Source: CAWHNT01 sp963830775
Lineage (GTDB): Bacteria > Pseudomonadota > Alphaproteobacteria > Geminicoccales > Geminicoccaceae
Assembly: GCA_963830775.1 (NCBI GenBank)
Contig: CAWHNT010000032.1
Coordinates: 124,001 to 188,000 of the forward strand
Length of the DNA stretch: 64,000 nucleotides
Direction: 5' to 3'
The notes under the pieces were generated by a model that did not search any database, was not told the origin of the DNA, and saw only the letters and a list, made by a program, of their open reading frames with translations. Made by a program: the position numbers and the translations under genes. Shown here piece after piece: positions 30,832 through 39,275 of this stretch (the stretch's first letter is position 1; the number at the start of each line of letters is the position of its first letter).

Positions 30832-31584
30832 ATGCACAAGCTCGTTCTGGTGCGCCACGGCAAATCGGCCTGGAACCAGGAGAACCGCTTCAGCGGCTGG
30901 ACCGACGTCGACCTGACCGAGAAGGGCAAGGGCGAGGCGCAGCGCGCCGGCCGGCTGATGCGCGAGGAGGGCTTCGCCTTCGACCTCGCCTACACCTCGG
31001 TGCTGCGGCGGGCGATCAAGACGCTGTGGCTGGCGCTGGAGGAGATGGACCGGATGTGGATCCCGGTGCATCACTCCTGGCGCCTGAACGAGCGCCACTA
31101 CGGTGCGCTGCAGGGCCTGAACAAGGCCGAGACCGCGGCCAAGTTCGGCGAGGCGCAGGTGAAGATCTGGCGCCGCGCCTATGCCACTCCGCCGCCGCCG
31201 CTCGAGGAGGGCGACCCGCGGCTGGAGCTGGACAACCCGCGCTATGCCGATCTGACGCCTGATGAGTTCCCCAGGACCGAGTGCCTGAAGGACACGGTGG
31301 CGCGCTTCCTGCCCTACTGGCACGAGACCATCGCACCCTCGATCCGCTCCGGGCGGCAAGTGCTGATCGCAGCCCACGGCAACAGCCTGAGAGCCTTGGT
31401 CAAATATCTGGACGAGGTCTCGGACGACGAGATCGTGGAGCTCAACATCCCGACCGGCATACCGCTGGTCTACGAGCTGGATGACGGGCTCAGGCCGCAG
31501 GGCCACCGCTATCTGGGCGACCCGGCCGCTGTCGAGGCGGCGATGCAGGCCGTGGCAAACCAGGGCAAGGCGAAGTCGGCATGA
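30832..31584 (+). CDS. gpmA: 2,3-bisphosphoglycerate-dependent phosphoglycerate mutase
   Basis: A 250-residue dPGM, exactly the common length. The phosphohistidine lies in LVLVRHGKSAWNQENRFSGW; ERHYGALQGLNKAETA, RRAYATPPPPLEEGDP and the second histidine region LIAAHGNSLRALVKYLDE are canonical. It interconverts 3- and 2-phosphoglycerate, the step directly after GapN. ATG 30832 is preferred because GGAAAAAGGG precedes it; ATG 30817 overlaps the pyk stop. It is the last metabolic gene of the cluster; enolase is not present in the window. Confidence 0.95.
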   Translation: MHKLVLVRHGKSAWNQENRFSGWTDVDLTEKGKGEAQRAGRLMREEGFAFDLAYTSVLRRAIKTLWLALEEMDRMWIPVHHSWRLNERHYGALQGLNKAETAAKFGEAQVKIWRRAYATPPPPLEEGDPRLELDNPRYADLTPDEFPRTECLKDTVARFLPYWHETIAPSIRSGRQVLIAAHGNSLRALVKYLDEVSDDEIVELNIPTGIPLVYELDDGLRPQGHRYLGDPAAVEAAMQAVANQGKAKSA

Positions 31585-31611
31585 CCATGAGGGCCCTGGA
31601 CCACACCCAAG

Positions 31612-32251
31612 ATGCAGGCTGGCGTGCCGAGTACGCCGAGCGGCATGGCCTCGATCCCGTCCGCCACGACCCTCGCGGTGAGCGGGTGCCGGACGAGCTT
31701 CCCGGACGGGGCGCTCGCTGCTGCTGATCGAGAGCAGCCCGGCCACGCGCGGCCAGCTGCAGCGGGCGCTGACGGCCAACGGGTTCACCGTCACCTGCCT
31801 CGCCGGCATGAGTGCTGCCCTCCATCCCGGCACCCGGGCCGAGTTCCACTGCGCCGTGATCGAGCTGCAATTCGGGCGCGGCAACGACCTCGACCTCGTG
31901 CGGCAGCTGCGCCGGCGCTATCCCTTGATGCGTATCGTCGTCGTCACCGATCACGACAGCTTCGCCACCGTGATCCTGGCACTCCGGGCCGGTGCCGACG
32001 ACTATCTGCCGAAGCCGGTCGACGAGACCGACCTCATGGATGCCCTGTTCGGGCGGGCACGGGCGATGCCTCAGGTGCCGGTCACGCCCTTGGGCATCCA
32101 GCGCGTGCGCTGGGAGCACATCCAGCGCGTGCTGGAGCAGTGCGGCCGCAACATGAGCGAGGCGGCGCGCCGCCTGCGCATGCATCGGCGCACGCTGCAG
32201 CGGATCCTGAGCAAGCGTGCGCCGCGGCCACGGGGGTCATTAAGCTCGTGA
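31612..32251 (+). CDS. RegA/ActR-type regulator with an atypical receiver (one frameshift)
   Basis: About 212 residues. The C-terminal Fis-like HTH is nearly identical to the RegA/PrrA/ActR family: RVRWEHIQRVLEQCGRNMSE and ARRLRMHRRTLQRILSKRAP. The receiver keeps the threonine (VVVTDHDS) and lysine (YLPKPVDE), but the acidic pocket reads LLIESS and the phosphoacceptor position is glutamate (CAVIELQF) instead of aspartate. Joining the receiver to an upstream ATG requires removing one G from the GGGG run at 31708-31711; the start is therefore uncertain. No RegB kinase is adjacent; it follows gpmA by 27 bases. A role in redox or carbon control is suggested by the family, not shown. Confidence 0.75.
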
Positions 32252-32286
32252 GCCTACTCGGCGGGGGGCTCGTGAGCCTACTCGGC
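32244..32286. repeat. Tandem 19-base direct repeat between convergent genes
   Basis: GCTCGTGAGCCTACTCGGC occurs at 32244-32262 and again at 32268-32286 (24-base period). It contains the stop of the RegA-like gene in the first copy and the stop of the opposite-strand small gene in the second, so a local duplication created or moved the gene ends. Confidence 0.7.
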
Positions 32287-32490
32287 AGGAGCCTGGGCGA
32301 GCTTGGAGAGCTCGACCCGGAGCAGCTCGGCGAAGCTGGGCTGCAGCCTGCCGGTGCGCATGAACTCCTCGAACTCGAGGCGGACGTCGCCTGGCGAGCC
32401 GTAGTAGCGGGTCATCAGCGCTTCCGCGTCGATCGCGAGCTGCTGCGAGGCCGCGTGGAGGAGGTCCGCGTCGGACGAGACAGGCGTCAT
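32278..32490 (-). CDS. Small hypothetical protein (70 residues)
   Basis: Acidic, Leu/Ala/Glu-rich protein with segments AIDAEALMTRYYGSPGDV and EEFMRTGRLQPSFAELLRVE; predicted all-helical and cytosolic. ATG 32490 is the only reasonable start. Codon use and composition look like a real gene, and a second small gene lies 43 bases upstream on the same strand, so the two may be co-transcribed. No family was recognised. Confidence 0.5.
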   Translation of the reverse strand: MTPVSSDADLLHAASQQLAIDAEALMTRYYGSPGDVRLEFEEFMRTGRLQPSFAELLRVELSKLAQAPAE

Positions 32491-32533
32491 GGCGCAGTCC
32501 TTTAGCAGGTGTGTGGGAGGGCGGGCCGGGCCG

Positions 32534-32803
32534 TCAGGCGCCGGCCGGGGCGAGCCTGGGGCCGCCGGCCCGGGGCAGACGAGCCTGGCTGCGGGCAAGG
32601 TCGGCCACGCGCTCGTCGGCAGCACGGCTGGCGAGGTCGGGGATGTCCGAAGGGCACAAGCGCAGGTCGGACGAGAGCTCGTGCCTGGTGTAGGCGCCGA
32701 GCTCGGTGCTGACCCGGCGATACTCGCGGTGCCAGACAAGGGCGAGGTTGATGCGGCCGATGAGGTCATCGACCACGGGCAGGCCGACAGTGAGTCGGTC
32801 CAT
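32534..32803 (-). CDS. DUF1127-like small protein
   Basis: An 89-residue protein whose centre, REYRRVSTELGAYTRHELSS with LRLCPSDIPDLASRAADERV, follows the DUF1127 layout (basic helix, Leu, then a xDxGxxRxDI-like turn), found in many small alphaproteobacterial proteins; some members bind RNA or affect phosphate and carbon physiology. GGAG stands 8-12 bases before the ATG at 32803. Match to the domain is by eye and moderate. It lies between the other small gene and glgA, which is on the opposite strand. Confidence 0.5.
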   Translation of the reverse strand: MDRLTVGLPVVDDLIGRINLALVWHREYRRVSTELGAYTRHELSSDLRLCPSDIPDLASRAADERVADLARSQARLPRAGGPRLAPAGA

Positions 32804-33085
32804 GCTGTTAACTCCAAGTTGCCCGGTCGTCGGAAGGCACGCAGTTCCTTCGCGGCCGGGGAGGTTGACGACGGCCGCAAGCCTGCGGCCCTGGTCCCCC
32901 TGATCCCGGAGGCCTCTTGCAGGCCCCACGGGTCTACAGCTGAGCCTGCGGTGGGCCTAATGCCAGCCGCGTTGGCGCAACGCAACAATGCAAAAAAGCT
33001 GTCGGAGGAGTTTCGTTCTCCAACAGTTACTTAGGGCTGAGGCGAGTGTTGCTGCAATGCAGCATGAGGGCGGAGGGGAGGCATC

Positions 33086-34297
33086 ATGCCGGCGATAGGC
33101 AAGGCGGCGCTGTTCACCAACGAGTACCCGCCCAACGTCTATGGCGGTGCCGGCGTGCACGTGGAGTACCTCGCCCGCGCCATGGCGAAGCTGATCGCGG
33201 TCGAGGTGCGCTGCTTCGGCAGCCAGGAGAGCGACCAGGGCAACATCCGCGTGCGGGGCTATCCGGCCTGGGCGGAAGCCAAGCAAGGAACGGACCCGCG
33301 CTTCGGCTCGGCGCTGGACGCCTTCCACCGCTCGCTGGCGATGGCCAAGGACACGCTCGATGCGGACGTGGTCCACTGCCACACTTGGTACACCGACATG
33401 GGCGGCGTGCTGGCGAGCCGCCTCTGGGCCGTTCCCTACGTCCTCACCATCCACTCGCTGGAGCCCTTGCGGCCCTGGAAGGTCGAGCAGCTGGGCAATG
33501 CCTACCATCTGAGCGCCTGGATGGAGCGGACCGCCATCGAGCAGGCGGACGCCATCGTCGCGGTCTCGCAGCAGACCCGCGAGGACGTGCTGCAGCACTT
33601 CAAGGTCGACCCGGCGCGGGTGCATGTGATCCATAACGGGATCGACCCCGAGGAGTATCGCCCCGCCGCGACCAAGGATGCGCTCCTGCGGCACGGCATC
33701 GACCCGGAGAAGCCCTACCTTCTCTTCGTCGGCCGGATCACCCGCCAGAAGGGCATCATCCATCTCGTCAACGCCATCCCGGAGATCGACCCGGGGCTGC
33801 AGATCGTGCTCTGTGCCGGTGCTCCCGACACGCCCGAGATCGGGCGGGAGATGGAGACGCGGGTGGCCGAGGTCTCGGCCACGCGCCCGGGCGTGATCTG
33901 GGTGCGCGAGATGCTGCCGCGGCCCGAGGTCATCCAGCTCTACAACCACGCCGCGGTCTTCTGCTGCCCCTCGGTCTACGAGCCCTTCGGGATCATCAAC
34001 CTCGAGGCCATGGCCTGCGAGACGGCGGTGGTGGCCTCGGCAGTGGGCGGGATCCCGGAGGTGGTGGTGCCGGAGGAGACGGGCCTGCTGGTCGACCCGG
34101 GGCTCAAGCCCGGCAGCTTCGATCCGGCCGACCCGGCCGGGTTCTCGTCGGCACTCGCGGCCGCCATCAATCGCCTGGCCCGCGAGCCTGAGCTCAGGGA
34201 GAGGTTCGGCCGTGCCGGCCGGCGCCGCGCGGTCGAGCAGTTCAGCTGGGACGCGATCGCGCAGAAGACGGTCGAGCTCTACCGGTCGCTGCGGTAA
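33086..34297 (+). CDS. glgA: Glycogen synthase of the GT4 (GlgA/GlgM) type
   Basis: A 403-residue GT-B glycosyltransferase. N-terminus ALFTNEYPPNVYGGAGVHVE and the C-domain GRITRQKGIIHLVNAI and EPFGIINLEAMACETAVVAS (EX7E motif of GT4) resemble actinobacterial-type glycogen synthase / maltose-1-phosphate synthase rather than the GT5 enzyme of enterics. It transfers glucose from a nucleotide sugar (ADP-glucose in the family) to alpha-glucan or glucose-1-phosphate. GGAGGGGAGG precedes the ATG. No glgB, glgC or glgE lies nearby. It may store surplus hexose from the upstream sugar cluster, but separate transcription is likely. Confidence 0.85.
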   Translation: MPAIGKAALFTNEYPPNVYGGAGVHVEYLARAMAKLIAVEVRCFGSQESDQGNIRVRGYPAWAEAKQGTDPRFGSALDAFHRSLAMAKDTLDADVVHCHTWYTDMGGVLASRLWAVPYVLTIHSLEPLRPWKVEQLGNAYHLSAWMERTAIEQADAIVAVSQQTREDVLQHFKVDPARVHVIHNGIDPEEYRPAATKDALLRHGIDPEKPYLLFVGRITRQKGIIHLVNAIPEIDPGLQIVLCAGAPDTPEIGREMETRVAEVSATRPGVIWVREMLPRPEVIQLYNHAAVFCCPSVYEPFGIINLEAMACETAVVASAVGGIPEVVVPEETGLLVDPGLKPGSFDPADPAGFSSALAAAINRLAREPELRERFGRAGRRRAVEQFSWDAIAQKTVELYRSLR

Positions 34298-34306
34298 GGC
34301 GGGCCG

Positions 34307-34342
34307 CAAAAGAAAAGGGGCCGCTGCCGGAGCAGCGGCCCC
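34307..34342 (-). terminator. Rho-independent terminator of the DUF892 gene
   Basis: A perfect 10-bp stem GGGGCCGCTG / CAGCGGCCCC (34317-34342) with a six-base loop is followed on the minus strand by TTTTCTTTT. It lies 20 bases after the stop of the minus-strand gene and directly after glgA, so it may act for both strands. Confidence 0.8.
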
Positions 34343-34361
34343 CTCTCCGTCATGCCAACGC

Positions 34362-34874
34362 TCAGGCGGCCTTCTTCTTGGCGCCCGTGCTCGCATCCTT
34401 GTTGGCGACGTTGAGTGCTACCTGGTTCAGCTTCTCGTCGGCAGCCTTCTCCTCCTGGAGGGTCTGCTCGAGGAGCTGGACGACCTCGTTGTGGCCCAGC
34501 TGCTTCGCCAGGGCGACGAGGCTGCCATAGCCGGCGATCTCGTAGTGCTCGACCTTCTGGGCCGAAATGATCATCCCGACATCGAGGACCGACTTGTCCT
34601 CGATCTCGCCCATATGCTCCTTCGCCTCCTCGATCAGCCCCTCCATCGCCTGGCAGGGCTTGGCGCGCTTGCTGACGTCGAGCTGGTCGAACACCTGCTC
34701 CAGCCGCTCTACCTGGCCGCGCGTCTCCTCGAGATGGCTCTCGAAGGCCTGCTTCAACTCGGGATGGGTCGACGACTTTGCCATCTTCGGCAGCGCCCTC
34801 AGGAGCTGCTTCTCGGCATGGTAGATGTCGCGCAGCTCGTTCACGAACAGATCCTGCACCGTCTTAACGCTCAT
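34362..34874 (-). CDS. DUF892 (YciF-type) ferritin-like protein
   Basis: A 170-residue four-helix protein: TVQDLFVNELRDIYHAEKQL, LEETRGQVERLEQVFDQL, CQAMEGLIEEAKEHM, AQKVEHYEIAGYGSLVALAK and a basic Lys/Ala tail. Glu and His residues in the ExxH-like spacing of the ferritin-like fold are conserved. The family is linked to stress responses; its chemistry is not established. ATG 34874 gives the family N-terminus. Monocistronic, with its own terminator. Confidence 0.88.
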   Translation of the reverse strand: MSVKTVQDLFVNELRDIYHAEKQLLRALPKMAKSSTHPELKQAFESHLEETRGQVERLEQVFDQLDVSKRAKPCQAMEGLIEEAKEHMGEIEDKSVLDVGMIISAQKVEHYEIAGYGSLVALAKQLGHNEVVQLLEQTLQEEKAADEKLNQVALNVANKDASTGAKKKAA

Positions 34875-35070
34875 CGCGTCAGTCTCCTGGAGTCGTTGAT
34901 GATGGGGGTGGGTGCCGGCGGGCAACCGGCTCCATGCCGCGTCTAACGGTCAGGGTCAGCGAATCGTTCCGAGCGATTAACCTGTCCTCAACCGCTCAGG
35001 GCGTACCGGAACCCGCATGCGGTGGGTCTCGTTTTGCCTTCACGGGCCGGCTTCCTGCGTGTGGACACTC

Positions 35071-38000
35071 ATGCTCCGACGATCGCTGTTCGTCCTGCTC
35101 GGCGTGCTGGCCCTGGTGCTGGTCGTGGTCGTCGGTGCCGTGGCGGTGGCGCTGTGGCGGCCGGACCTGGTCAAGGGCCAGATCGAGCGGCTCGCCAGCG
35201 CGCAGCTGGGCCTGCCGGTCACGATCGAGGGGCCGCTGGCCGTCCACCCGGGCCGGGTGACCACGGTCGAGGTGAGCGGGCTTCGGGTGGCGGCACCGGA
35301 ATGGGCGCAAGCGCCGACGCTGGCGACGGTGCGGCAGCTCCGGCTGGGCGTCGATCTCGGCCGCTGGTGGCAGGATGGCAGCCTGGTCGTGACCGAGCTG
35401 CGCCTGGACCAGCCACAGGCAGCACTGGAGCGCGACGCGCAGGGGCGGACGAGCTGGCCGTCCGGCGGCGGGTCGCAGGACGAGACGGAAGGCAGCGGCT
35501 CGGGCCAGGGCGGACCGACCCTGCCCGAGATCCACGACCTGACGATCACCGACGGGTCGGTGAGCTACAAGGATGCGGTCACGGGCGTCGAGGTCGCGAC
35601 CGCCCTGGCGACGACCGCCCCGCAGGCGGGCTCGGCGCGCGACTTCGGGGGCCTCAGGCTCGACGGCCAGGGCCGGGTCCGCGGCGACCAGGTCACGTTC
35701 GACCTGGAGGTGGGCTCACCGGTCCTGCTGACCCAGGCCGGCGCGCCCTTCCCGATCAAGGGCGAGCTGCGGCTGGCCGATACCCGTTTGCGGCTCGACG
35801 GCGAGGCGCGCGATCCCCTCACCCTCAAGGGCCTGAGCCTGGCCCTCGACCTGGCGAGCCCGGACCCGACCAAGCTGTTAGCTCTGCTGGGCCAGCCGGT
35901 GCCGAGCGCGCCGCCGGATCTTGCCATCAAGGGGCGGTTCACCAGGGACGATGCGGCTCTCTCCCTCTCCGGACTCGAAGTGCGCTGGGGTGAGAGCCGG
36001 ATCGACGGCGAGATCGCTTATGATCCGCGACCGGAGCGGCCGCGCATAGACGGCCGGCTGCACAGCGCGCTGCTCGACCTTGTGGCCCTCCAGCCGGTGC
36101 TGACGGCCCAGGCCCCTGAGCCGGCGAGCAACGAGCCCGCTTCCGGTGGAGGCGACACCCCTGCTCCGGGCCCGCTCGTCACGCATGACGGCCAGCTTGC
36201 GCTCACCGTGGACCGGCTGCGCGCGCCGGGGATCGAGCTGCACGACCTGGCCGCCACGCTGGCCCTGGCGGACGGGCGGCTGCTGGCGGAGCCGGTGCGG
36301 GTCGGCTTCCCGCAAGGCCGGCTGGAGGGCCGGATCGAGGCCGCGGACCTGACGCAGGAGCCGCTCGCGGCCACGGTGGACATGAAGGCGGACGGGGTCG
36401 ACCTGGCGCCGCTGGCTGCACTGGCCGGGCTGGACCAGAAGGTAGCCGGCCGCCTGACCGGGACGCTCACGGGCACGGTCGAGGGCACGGCTCCCGAGAC
36501 GATCCTGGCCGAGAGCGAGCTTGCGTTCCAGGGCACGCTCGCCGGTCCGGCCTATGGCCCCTATGCCGCGCGCGAGGTCGGCTTCACCGCGCAGCTGGCC
36601 GACGGCAAGGCGGTGCTCGATCCGGTCCGGCTGGTGATGCCGCAGGGCGAGCTCGGCGGCCGGGTCGCCACGGGCCAGCTCGGCGGCGGCCAGGCACCCG
36701 AGGCAACGGTCGATCTCGAGGCCAAGCAGCTCGACCTCACGCCGTTCCTGGTGCCCACGGTCGTGCCGAAGGACCGCAACCTCGCCGGCCGGTTCACCGG
36801 CACGCTGGAGGGGACGATCCGGGGTGCCACGCCCGAGGCCCTGCTGAAGGAAAGCGAGCTCACCCTGGAGGGCGGGTTCGAGGGGCTGCGCTACACCGAC
36901 CTCGTGGCGCGCGAGGCAAGGCTGGGTGCCAAGCTCACGGGCGGCCAGCTCACGCTCGATCCCGTGCGGCTGGTCCTGCCGGAAGGCGGCCTGACCGGAC
37001 GGGTTGCGACCGGCCCCCTCGACAAGCCGCTCACGAGCGAGATCGACCTCACCGGCACCGGCGTCGACCTCGCGGCCATCCTGGGTGCGGAGAGCGGGGT
37101 CGGCGGCGTGCTCAGCGGCGAGCTGAAGGGCGTCGTCCGAGGGCAGGAGCCGGCGCAAATCCTGGCGCAGAGCCAGCTGGGCTTCACCGGCACGATCGAG
37201 CGCCCGAAGGTGCCGCGCCTCCAGGGCGAGATGGGCACGCTCAATCTCACCGCGAACCTGCAGCCCAAGGGCGAGCAGCCGCTGCTCGTTACCGCCCAGG
37301 GCACCTTGGGCGGTGCGCCCCTGCGCATCGAGCTGCGCGGCCGCGACCTGCCGGTGCTGCTGGCAGGCAAGGGTGCCGTGCCGGTGGCACTCGACGTGAC
37401 GCTGGGCCAGAGCCGGGCAGGAGCCTCGGGCACCGTGACCCTGCCGCTCGAGGCCGGGCGGCTCGATCTGGCGCTCAAGGTGGAGGGCCCGAACCCGGGC
37501 CCGATCCTGGCTCTCCTGGAGATGCCGGCGATCGAGCTGCCGCCCTACAGCCTCGCCGGCAAGCTCGCCCGCCGCGGCCAGACCTTCAGCTTCAGCGACA
37601 TCGCGGGCAAGGTCGGCGACAGCGATCTCGGCGGCACGCTCCAGCTGCGGCTCGATGGGGCGCGGCCCAAGGTGACGGGCGACCTGCGCTCGGCTCTCCT
37701 GGACATCGACGATCTGGGCGGCCTGATCGGCAGCCAGCCCGCCACCGGCCCTGGCGAGACCGCCTCGCAGGGCCAGAAGGCGGAAGCGAAGCAGGAGGAG
37801 CGGGACCGCGAGGTGCTGCCGGACAAGCCGCTCGACCCTGCGCGCTGGCAGCAGCTCGACGCCGACGTCAAGCTCAGGGCGGGCGAGGTGCGGGCCGGCC
37901 GCATCCCGCTCGATGCCTTCGAGCTGCACACCGTCCTCGATGCCGGCAAGCTCAGGGTCGAGCCCCTGGTGCTGCGCCTGGGCGAGGGCCGGGTGGAAGG

Positions 38001-38727
38001 CTGGGCCCAGCTCGACGCGCGCAAGGCCCCGGGTGCCGCAACCCTCGACCTCGACCTGCAGCGCCTGCCGGTCGGCCGGCTGCTGAACCGGCTGGAGGTG
38101 GATACGAGGTCGTTCGGCACGCTCTCGGGCCGGGCGCGGGGCGGCATGTCGGTCGGCGGCGAAGGGCTCAGCGTGAAGCAGATCCTGAGCAACGGCGACG
38201 GCCAGATCTCGCTGCTGATGGAGGGCGGCACGCTCAACCGGCAGCTGGTGACCGCGCTCGGCTTCGACCTCCTGCGCCTCTTCGGCTCGATCCTGGGTGC
38301 CGCCCCGCAGGAGGTTCGGATGACCTGTGCGCTGGCGGACCTCACCCTCAAGAACGGCATCCTCGAGACCCGCTCGCTGGCGATCGACACCGCCGTGGCC
38401 GAGATCGCCGGCCAGGGTACCATCGACCTCGGCAGCGAGCGCATCGACCTCGACCTCTTCGCCAACCCCAAGGGGGCCGCCATCCCGGGCGGGCGCACCG
38501 GCATCAGCATCGAAGGCACTCTGGCCGACCCCCGTATCCAGGTCAGCCCCGGCCGCCTCCTCGCCCGCGGTGCCGCCGCCGGCACCTTCGGCCTCCTGCT
38601 CGGGCCGCTGACCGGCCTCGCCAACCAGCTGGGCATCGGCGCCCAGACCCAAGGACCCTGCTCCGGCATGCTGGAGCAGGCACCGGCCGGCGGCGACCAG
38701 CCTCCGGCCCGGATCGAGGTCCGCTAG
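35071..38727 (+). CDS. AsmA-family protein
   Basis: A 1218-residue protein with one N-terminal membrane anchor (LFVLLGVLALVLVVVVGAVA) and a very long beta-rich periplasmic part. The AsmA N-domain (QLGLPVTIEGPLAVHPGRVT) and the C-terminal AsmA_2 region (VSVGGEGLSVKQILSNGDGQ, then GTIDLGSERIDLDLFANP and GISIEGTLADPRIQVS) are clear. Repeated units with RLVLPEG/RLVMPQG and GRVATG in the middle suggest a beta-groove bridge as in AsmA-like lipid transporters. Likely function is phospholipid movement toward the outer membrane. ATG 35071 places the helix at the N-terminus; ATG 35017 is an alternative. Confidence 0.85.
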   Translation: MLRRSLFVLLGVLALVLVVVVGAVAVALWRPDLVKGQIERLASAQLGLPVTIEGPLAVHPGRVTTVEVSGLRVAAPEWAQAPTLATVRQLRLGVDLGRWWQDGSLVVTELRLDQPQAALERDAQGRTSWPSGGGSQDETEGSGSGQGGPTLPEIHDLTITDGSVSYKDAVTGVEVATALATTAPQAGSARDFGGLRLDGQGRVRGDQVTFDLEVGSPVLLTQAGAPFPIKGELRLADTRLRLDGEARDPLTLKGLSLALDLASPDPTKLLALLGQPVPSAPPDLAIKGRFTRDDAALSLSGLEVRWGESRIDGEIAYDPRPERPRIDGRLHSALLDLVALQPVLTAQAPEPASNEPASGGGDTPAPGPLVTHDGQLALTVDRLRAPGIELHDLAATLALADGRLLAEPVRVGFPQGRLEGRIEAADLTQEPLAATVDMKADGVDLAPLAALAGLDQKVAGRLTGTLTGTVEGTAPETILAESELAFQGTLAGPAYGPYAAREVGFTAQLADGKAVLDPVRLVMPQGELGGRVATGQLGGGQAPEATVDLEAKQLDLTPFLVPTVVPKDRNLAGRFTGTLEGTIRGATPEALLKESELTLEGGFEGLRYTDLVAREARLGAKLTGGQLTLDPVRLVLPEGGLTGRVATGPLDKPLTSEIDLTGTGVDLAAILGAESGVGGVLSGELKGVVRGQEPAQILAQSQLGFTGTIERPKVPRLQGEMGTLNLTANLQPKGEQPLLVTAQGTLGGAPLRIELRGRDLPVLLAGKGAVPVALDVTLGQSRAGASGTVTLPLEAGRLDLALKVEGPNPGPILALLEMPAIELPPYSLAGKLARRGQTFSFSDIAGKVGDSDLGGTLQLRLDGARPKVTGDLRSALLDIDDLGGLIGSQPATGPGETASQGQKAEAKQEERDREVLPDKPLDPARWQQLDADVKLRAGEVRAGRIPLDAFELHTVLDAGKLRVEPLVLRLGEGRVEGWAQLDARKAPGAATLDLDLQRLPVGRLLNRLEVDTRSFGTLSGRARGGMSVGGEGLSVKQILSNGDGQISLLMEGGTLNRQLVTALGFDLLRLFGSILGAAPQEVRMTCALADLTLKNGILETRSLAIDTAVAEIAGQGTIDLGSERIDLDLFANPKGAAIPGGRTGISIEGTLADPRIQVSPGRLLARGAAAGTFGLLLGPLTGLANQLGIGAQTQGPCSGMLEQAPAGGDQPPARIEVR

Positions 38728-38789
38728 GGTGCGTCCCGGCCCCGCCACGCCATGTACTGGCAATTAGATGAGTGCAGGGGCTGATCGCC

Positions 38790-39182
38790 ATGACTGGAAC
38801 CAACCTCTCCGATCACTACCGAGGCTATATCGACTGCCTGAATAAGCAGGACTGGCCGAAGCTGGGCCAGTTTGTTGACAATGATGTCCACTACAATGGC
38901 CAGCGTATTGGGCTGTCAGGTTATCGCGAGATGCTGGAGAGAGATTTTCGGGAAATTCCGGATCTTCACTTCGACATTCAACTGATGATCTCCGATCCAC
39001 CCTACATAGCGGCTCGGCTAGGCTTCGACTGCAAGCCAAAGGGAGAGTTCCTCGGCCTTCCTGTAAACGGGAAGAGAGTCTCCTTTGCCGAGAACGTGTT
39101 CTATGAATTTCGGAGAGAAAGAATCGCGCAAGTATGGTCGGTGATCGATAAGGCTGCCATCGAGGCTCAGCTTCAACGCTGA
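38790..39182 (+). CDS. SnoaL-like / ester-cyclase-type protein, AT-richer than its neighbours
   Basis: A 130-residue NTF2-fold protein: YIDCLNKQDWPKLGQFVDND, YREMLERDFREIPDLHFDIQ, VNGKRVSFAENVFYEFRRER and IAQVWSVIDKAAIEAQ match the ester-cyclase/SnoaL group, whose members include polyketide cyclases and many uncharacterised proteins. Length is typical. Base composition is close to balanced and codon third positions often end in A/T, unlike the flanking genes, which suggests recent acquisition. It stands alone between the AsmA gene and a binding-protein gene. Start ATG 38790; GTG 38772 is possible. Confidence 0.75.
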   Translation: MTGTNLSDHYRGYIDCLNKQDWPKLGQFVDNDVHYNGQRIGLSGYREMLERDFREIPDLHFDIQLMISDPPYIAARLGFDCKPKGEFLGLPVNGKRVSFAENVFYEFRRERIAQVWSVIDKAAIEAQLQR

Positions 39183-39275
39183 CAACTGACCTCCACGCGT
39201 GATTGCCAATCGTGAAGTGTGACGAACGGGCGTCAGACGCGCATCAGACGTCAGCGGAAATCCGAAGAGGTTTGC

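Noticed and set aside
35878..38763. 961-codon minus-strand open frame
   Set aside because: Complete antisense shadow of the AsmA-family gene, with no recognisable fold.
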